Shown here: positions 61,442-64,000 of the stretch, in pieces
Layout: every line of letters starts with the position of its first letter
How positions within the stretch are numbered: position 1 is the stretch's first letter
The notes under the pieces: generated by a model
Seen by the model: the letters and a program-made list of their open reading frames with translations, nothing else
Told to the model about the DNA's origin: nothing
The model's database searches: none
NCBI GenBank assembly: GCA_001796335.1
Contig: MGMF01000028.1
Span: 1-64,000 of the forward strand
DNA from: Chloroflexi bacterium GWB2_49_20
GTDB lineage: Bacteria > Chloroflexota > Anaerolineae > Anaerolineales > Villigracilaceae
Direction of reading: 5' to 3'
Length of the DNA: 64,000 nucleotides
Made by a program: the position numbers and the translations under genes

Positions 61442-62560
61442 TTGAACCCCGGAGAAAGAAAAAAGAAGCTTGGATTAATTGTTAATCCCCTTGCTGGTAT
61501 CGGTGGAAGAGTGGGCTTGAAAGGCAGTGATGGGATTGAAACCGTTAAGAAAGCATTTGCGATGGGAGCTGAAATTATTTCTCCACAAAGAGCTATGGAA
61601 ACATTGCAGGATATTTATCCATTTAAGGATGAGTTTGATCTATTCACTTATCCAAAAGGGATGGGTGAGGATGAGGCGAAGGCGTGTGGTTTTTCACCGA
61701 TAGTATTGGGCGAAATTGTTCCAGATCAAACAAGTGCTGAAGATACGAAGTCTGCTGCACGCAAAATGGTGGATCTTGAGATCGATCTGATCCTATTTGT
61801 GGGAGGAGATGGAACTGCACGAGATATATATGAAGCCATTGGTGACAAAGCCACAGTTCTGGGGATCCCATCCGGCGTCAAAATTCATTCCAGTGTCTAT
61901 GCCGTGAATCCACATCGAGCCAGCGAGTTGATTAAAATGTTCTTGAAAGGGTCTGCGCCGGTACGAGAAATGGAAGTGATGGATATAGATGAAGATCTCT
62001 TTCGCAAGGGGCAGGTCTCAGCTCGATTATATGGTTATTTACAGGTTCCACATGAAAAGGGACTTATCCAAAGCGCGAAGTCAGCCAGTCTGGGCGCGGG
62101 TAATAACCGTACAATCGCTGAAGCAGTAGTTGATGGCATGAATGATGATTACTATATCTTAGGGCCAGGTACAACTGTTAAGGCAATTGGTGATGAATTA
62201 AAAATTGAGAAAACCCTGCTCGGTGTAGATGTAATTTACAGAAAACAATTAATTGGGAAGGATCTAAATGAGCAGCAACTTTTGGGTCTGATCGAAGGCA
62301 AGAACGCGAAAATAGTAGTGACCATAATCGGCGGGCAGGGCTATATATTTGGTCGTGGAAACCAACAAATTAGCCCCAGAGTCATCAGAAAAGTGGGGAA
62401 ACAAAATCTAATCGTAATTGCTACAAAAAACAAATTGCTCTCATTGAAAGGGCCATTATTGGTGGATACTGGAGATTCGGAATGTGATAATTATTTATCG
62501 GGATACATTAGAGTAATTACTGGATATAACGAGGAATCAGTGTGGAAAATTGAATGTTAA
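61442..62560 (+). CDS. ATP-NAD kinase-like protein, AcoX family
   Basis: Predicted kinase of 372 residues of the COG3199/AcoX group. LGLIVNPLAGIGGRVGLKGSDG is at the N-terminus, and the NAD-kinase nucleotide motif is LFVGGDGTARDI (about 118-129), followed by GIPSGVKIHSSVYAVNP. The start is TTG 61442, supported by tggagtga about 9 nt upstream; no closer ATG fits the family N-terminus. AcoX proteins accompany acetoin and other 2-oxo-acid or lipoyl-dependent complexes, but their reaction is not settled. Here it follows the P-protein pair, which also belongs to lipoate-dependent chemistry. Confidence 0.85.
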   Translation: MNPGERKKKLGLIVNPLAGIGGRVGLKGSDGIETVKKAFAMGAEIISPQRAMETLQDIYPFKDEFDLFTYPKGMGEDEAKACGFSPIVLGEIVPDQTSAEDTKSAARKMVDLEIDLILFVGGDGTARDIYEAIGDKATVLGIPSGVKIHSSVYAVNPHRASELIKMFLKGSAPVREMEVMDIDEDLFRKGQVSARLYGYLQVPHEKGLIQSAKSASLGAGNNRTIAEAVVDGMNDDYYILGPGTTVKAIGDELKIEKTLLGVDVIYRKQLIGKDLNEQQLLGLIEGKNAKIVVTIIGGQGYIFGRGNQQISPRVIRKVGKQNLIVIATKNKLLSLKGPLLVDTGDSECDNYLSGYIRVITGYNEESVWKIEC

Positions 62561-62694
62561 TACCCGCTAATAATACTGAAAAGTAATTGATAAGGAGCTC
62601 AAATTAACAAGGTCGAATTCTTATTTAAAGAAATAATCTTGTCTTAATTCAAGTAAATCGGAAATCACATCTGTATTCGAAAGGATAAACAATT

Positions 62695-63954
62695 ATGATC
62701 ACTGAACTGAGTAACGGAAGAATGTTAGATTGTGTAGGCGATGTACCTTTTGAGAATGCTAACATCATTGTTGAAGGCGGCATTATCAAGGATATATACA
62801 CAGGTACGCGTCAGCATAAAACCGATGTCATGGTGGTTAATTGTGAGGGAAAAACAATCATGCCGGGGTTGATCGATGCGCATTCTCATTATGCGGTGAC
62901 GACTGTTGATATGGGAGGTGTTTTAACAGAATTTCCTTTCTTCACTGCGCTTAAAATTAAATCCCAGTTGGAAAAGATCGTTGATGCGGGATTTACAACG
63001 ATAAGAGACGGAGGAGGAGGACATTGGTCGCATAAAGAAGCTGTAAATAGCGGATTAATTAATGGACCAAGGATATTGGTTTGTGGCCCACTAATGAGTG
63101 TAACTGGTGGACATGGAGATTTCAATGTGCGTGGAACAATGAACTATGCAAGCAAAACACCATTTATAAACTTGATGAGGTTATGTGATGGAGAAGACGA
63201 TTGCCGCAAAGCTGCACGGGAGCAATTTCAAATGTGGTGTGATCACCTGAAAATCTGCATAACAGGTGGCTGTGCAAGTCCGAATGATGAACCTTGGCAA
63301 GTTCATTTATCGGAAACTGAAATAAGGATATTCTGTGAGGAAGCAGCTGCACATGGAAAATATGTCATGGCACATAGCCTTAATGATGAAGGCAATCGTC
63401 TTGCAGCAGAATGTGGGGTTCGCTCCATTGAACATGGAAGTTATTTAACTGAAGGAACTGCCCAACTAATGAAAAACAATGGTACAAGACTTGTTTCTAC
63501 CACTGCGGTAGTATGGTGGGCAGAGAAATATGGGAAGGAGAATGGAGCCTCTGAGTGGTTTTTGAGAAAACTCGCGAACCCGCGTTGTTCGCCAGATGGT
63601 GCTTCAATTATGGAAGGGTCTATAAGAGCAGCAAAACTGGCAACTGACTGTGGTATTCCGGTTGGTTCAGGGTCAGATTTCTTTGGGGTGATGTGCGGTG
63701 GGGAAGCAATGAATATCAAATTCCTGGTGGATCTGGTCGGACTTTCACCCTATCAAGCATTAAAAGCCGCAACGAGTGTCAATGCTGAAATCTTATGTCT
63801 AAAAGATAAGACAGGATCAATTGAAACCGAAAAATGGGCAGACATTATTATTGTTGATGGCAATCCCGATGAAGATATTAATGTGATTACTGAATCTGCC
63901 AAAATCCGGATGGTGATGAAAGATGGAAAGATCCTAAAAAACACTCTGAGCTAA
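62695..63954 (+). CDS. Metal-dependent amidohydrolase
   Basis: Amidohydrolase-superfamily enzyme of 419 residues, near the imidazolonepropionase/Xaa-Pro dipeptidase group. Ligands are the HxH motif in GLIDAHSHYAV (with a Ser between), a lysine available for carboxylation in HLKICITGG, His in YVMAHSLNDEG, His in SIEHGSYL and the catalytic Asp in GSGSDFFG. The C-terminal beta-sandwich strand is ADIIIVDGNPDEDINVI. There is no signal peptide. It likely hydrolyses a cyclic amide, N-acyl or dipeptide bond in the same pathway as the M20 enzymes. The ribosome-binding site gaaaggata precedes the ATG. The remaining 46 nt of the window hold nothing recognisable. Confidence 0.9.
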   Translation: MITELSNGRMLDCVGDVPFENANIIVEGGIIKDIYTGTRQHKTDVMVVNCEGKTIMPGLIDAHSHYAVTTVDMGGVLTEFPFFTALKIKSQLEKIVDAGFTTIRDGGGGHWSHKEAVNSGLINGPRILVCGPLMSVTGGHGDFNVRGTMNYASKTPFINLMRLCDGEDDCRKAAREQFQMWCDHLKICITGGCASPNDEPWQVHLSETEIRIFCEEAAAHGKYVMAHSLNDEGNRLAAECGVRSIEHGSYLTEGTAQLMKNNGTRLVSTTAVVWWAEKYGKENGASEWFLRKLANPRCSPDGASIMEGSIRAAKLATDCGIPVGSGSDFFGVMCGGEAMNIKFLVDLVGLSPYQALKAATSVNAEILCLKDKTGSIETEKWADIIIVDGNPDEDINVITESAKIRMVMKDGKILKNTLS

Positions 63955-64000
63955 ATTTACAATAGATCTTGATGTTTTGAAATAATAAAGATTTTTTTAA

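Noticed and set aside
1-64000. CRISPR array, phage integrase, toxin-antitoxin or rRNA genes
   Set aside because: No regularly spaced repeats, recombinase motifs or rRNA segments were seen; the island interpretation rests only on the tRNA fragment and the 94-bp repeat.

Overview
The window looks like accessory catabolic DNA from an anaerobic bacterium, most likely a Chloroflexota of the Anaerolineae type. The reasons are indirect: lipoprotein solute-binding proteins with Thr/Pro/Glu-rich linkers after the lipobox, tungsten aldehyde oxidoreductases, corrinoid methyltransferases of the non-pyrrolysine MttB superfamily, hydantoinases and IclR/FCD regulators, with bacterial Shine-Dalgarno sites throughout. 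There is no rRNA, ribosomal-protein or other housekeeping marker, so the taxonomy is an inference.

Layout. (1) 1-2005: an IS66-type transposase and one copy (A) of a 94-bp dispersed repeat. (2) 2006-6907: HyuA/HyuB hydantoinase-oxoprolinase and an Asp/Glu/hydantoin racemase. (3) 6980-20951, module A: IclR regulator, aminotransferase, a ferredoxin/AOR/ferredoxin/FAD-NAD(P) oxidoreductase set resembling AorABC, an MttB-family methyltransferase, a polyamine-type ABC importer, a class V aminotransferase, a truncated DUF917 gene and a MoaD-like sulfur carrier. (4) 20952-24661: minus-strand genes (SDR, M29/NicX-like metalloprotein, MptE-like protein) and an IS256 scar. (5) 24784-46832, module B: two UroD-like methyltransferases, IclR regulator, a five-gene oligopeptide-type ABC importer, twin zinc dehydrogenases, an ATC-hydrolase-like protein, MttB, AOR, DUF917, ferredoxin, MoaD-like carrier, flavoprotein, a class V aminotransferase stump, SDR, KDPG aldolase, KDG kinase and a corrinoid protein. 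(6) 46833-48016: a boundary-like gap with repeat copy B, hairpins and a 3-prime fragment of tRNA-Leu(TAA). (7) 48017-63954: an unusual GntR-FCD regulator fused to a whole Leu/Ile/Val-type binding-protein domain, the matching Liv ABC importer, two M20 deacylases, a split GcvP-like decarboxylase, an AcoX/NAD-kinase-like protein and an amidohydrolase.

How it fits together (inference). Modules A and B share the same parts (IclR, ABC importer, MttB, AOR, poly-ferredoxin, MoaD-like carrier, DUF917, class V aminotransferase) and look like two versions of one pathway. Each has a decayed copy of a gene that is intact in the other. Methylated amines or betaines, hydantoins and related osmolytes are plausible substrates: the methyl group would go to corrinoid, and the aldehyde or acid would be handled by AOR with electrons to ferredoxin or NAD(P). 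The right-hand module probably imports an N-acyl amino acid or similar compound, deacylates it and decarboxylates the amino acid.

The most novel item is the regulator at 48017-49963. It carries in the cytoplasm a paralogue of the extracellular binding protein encoded by the next gene, so transporter and regulator may read the same ligand with duplicated domains.
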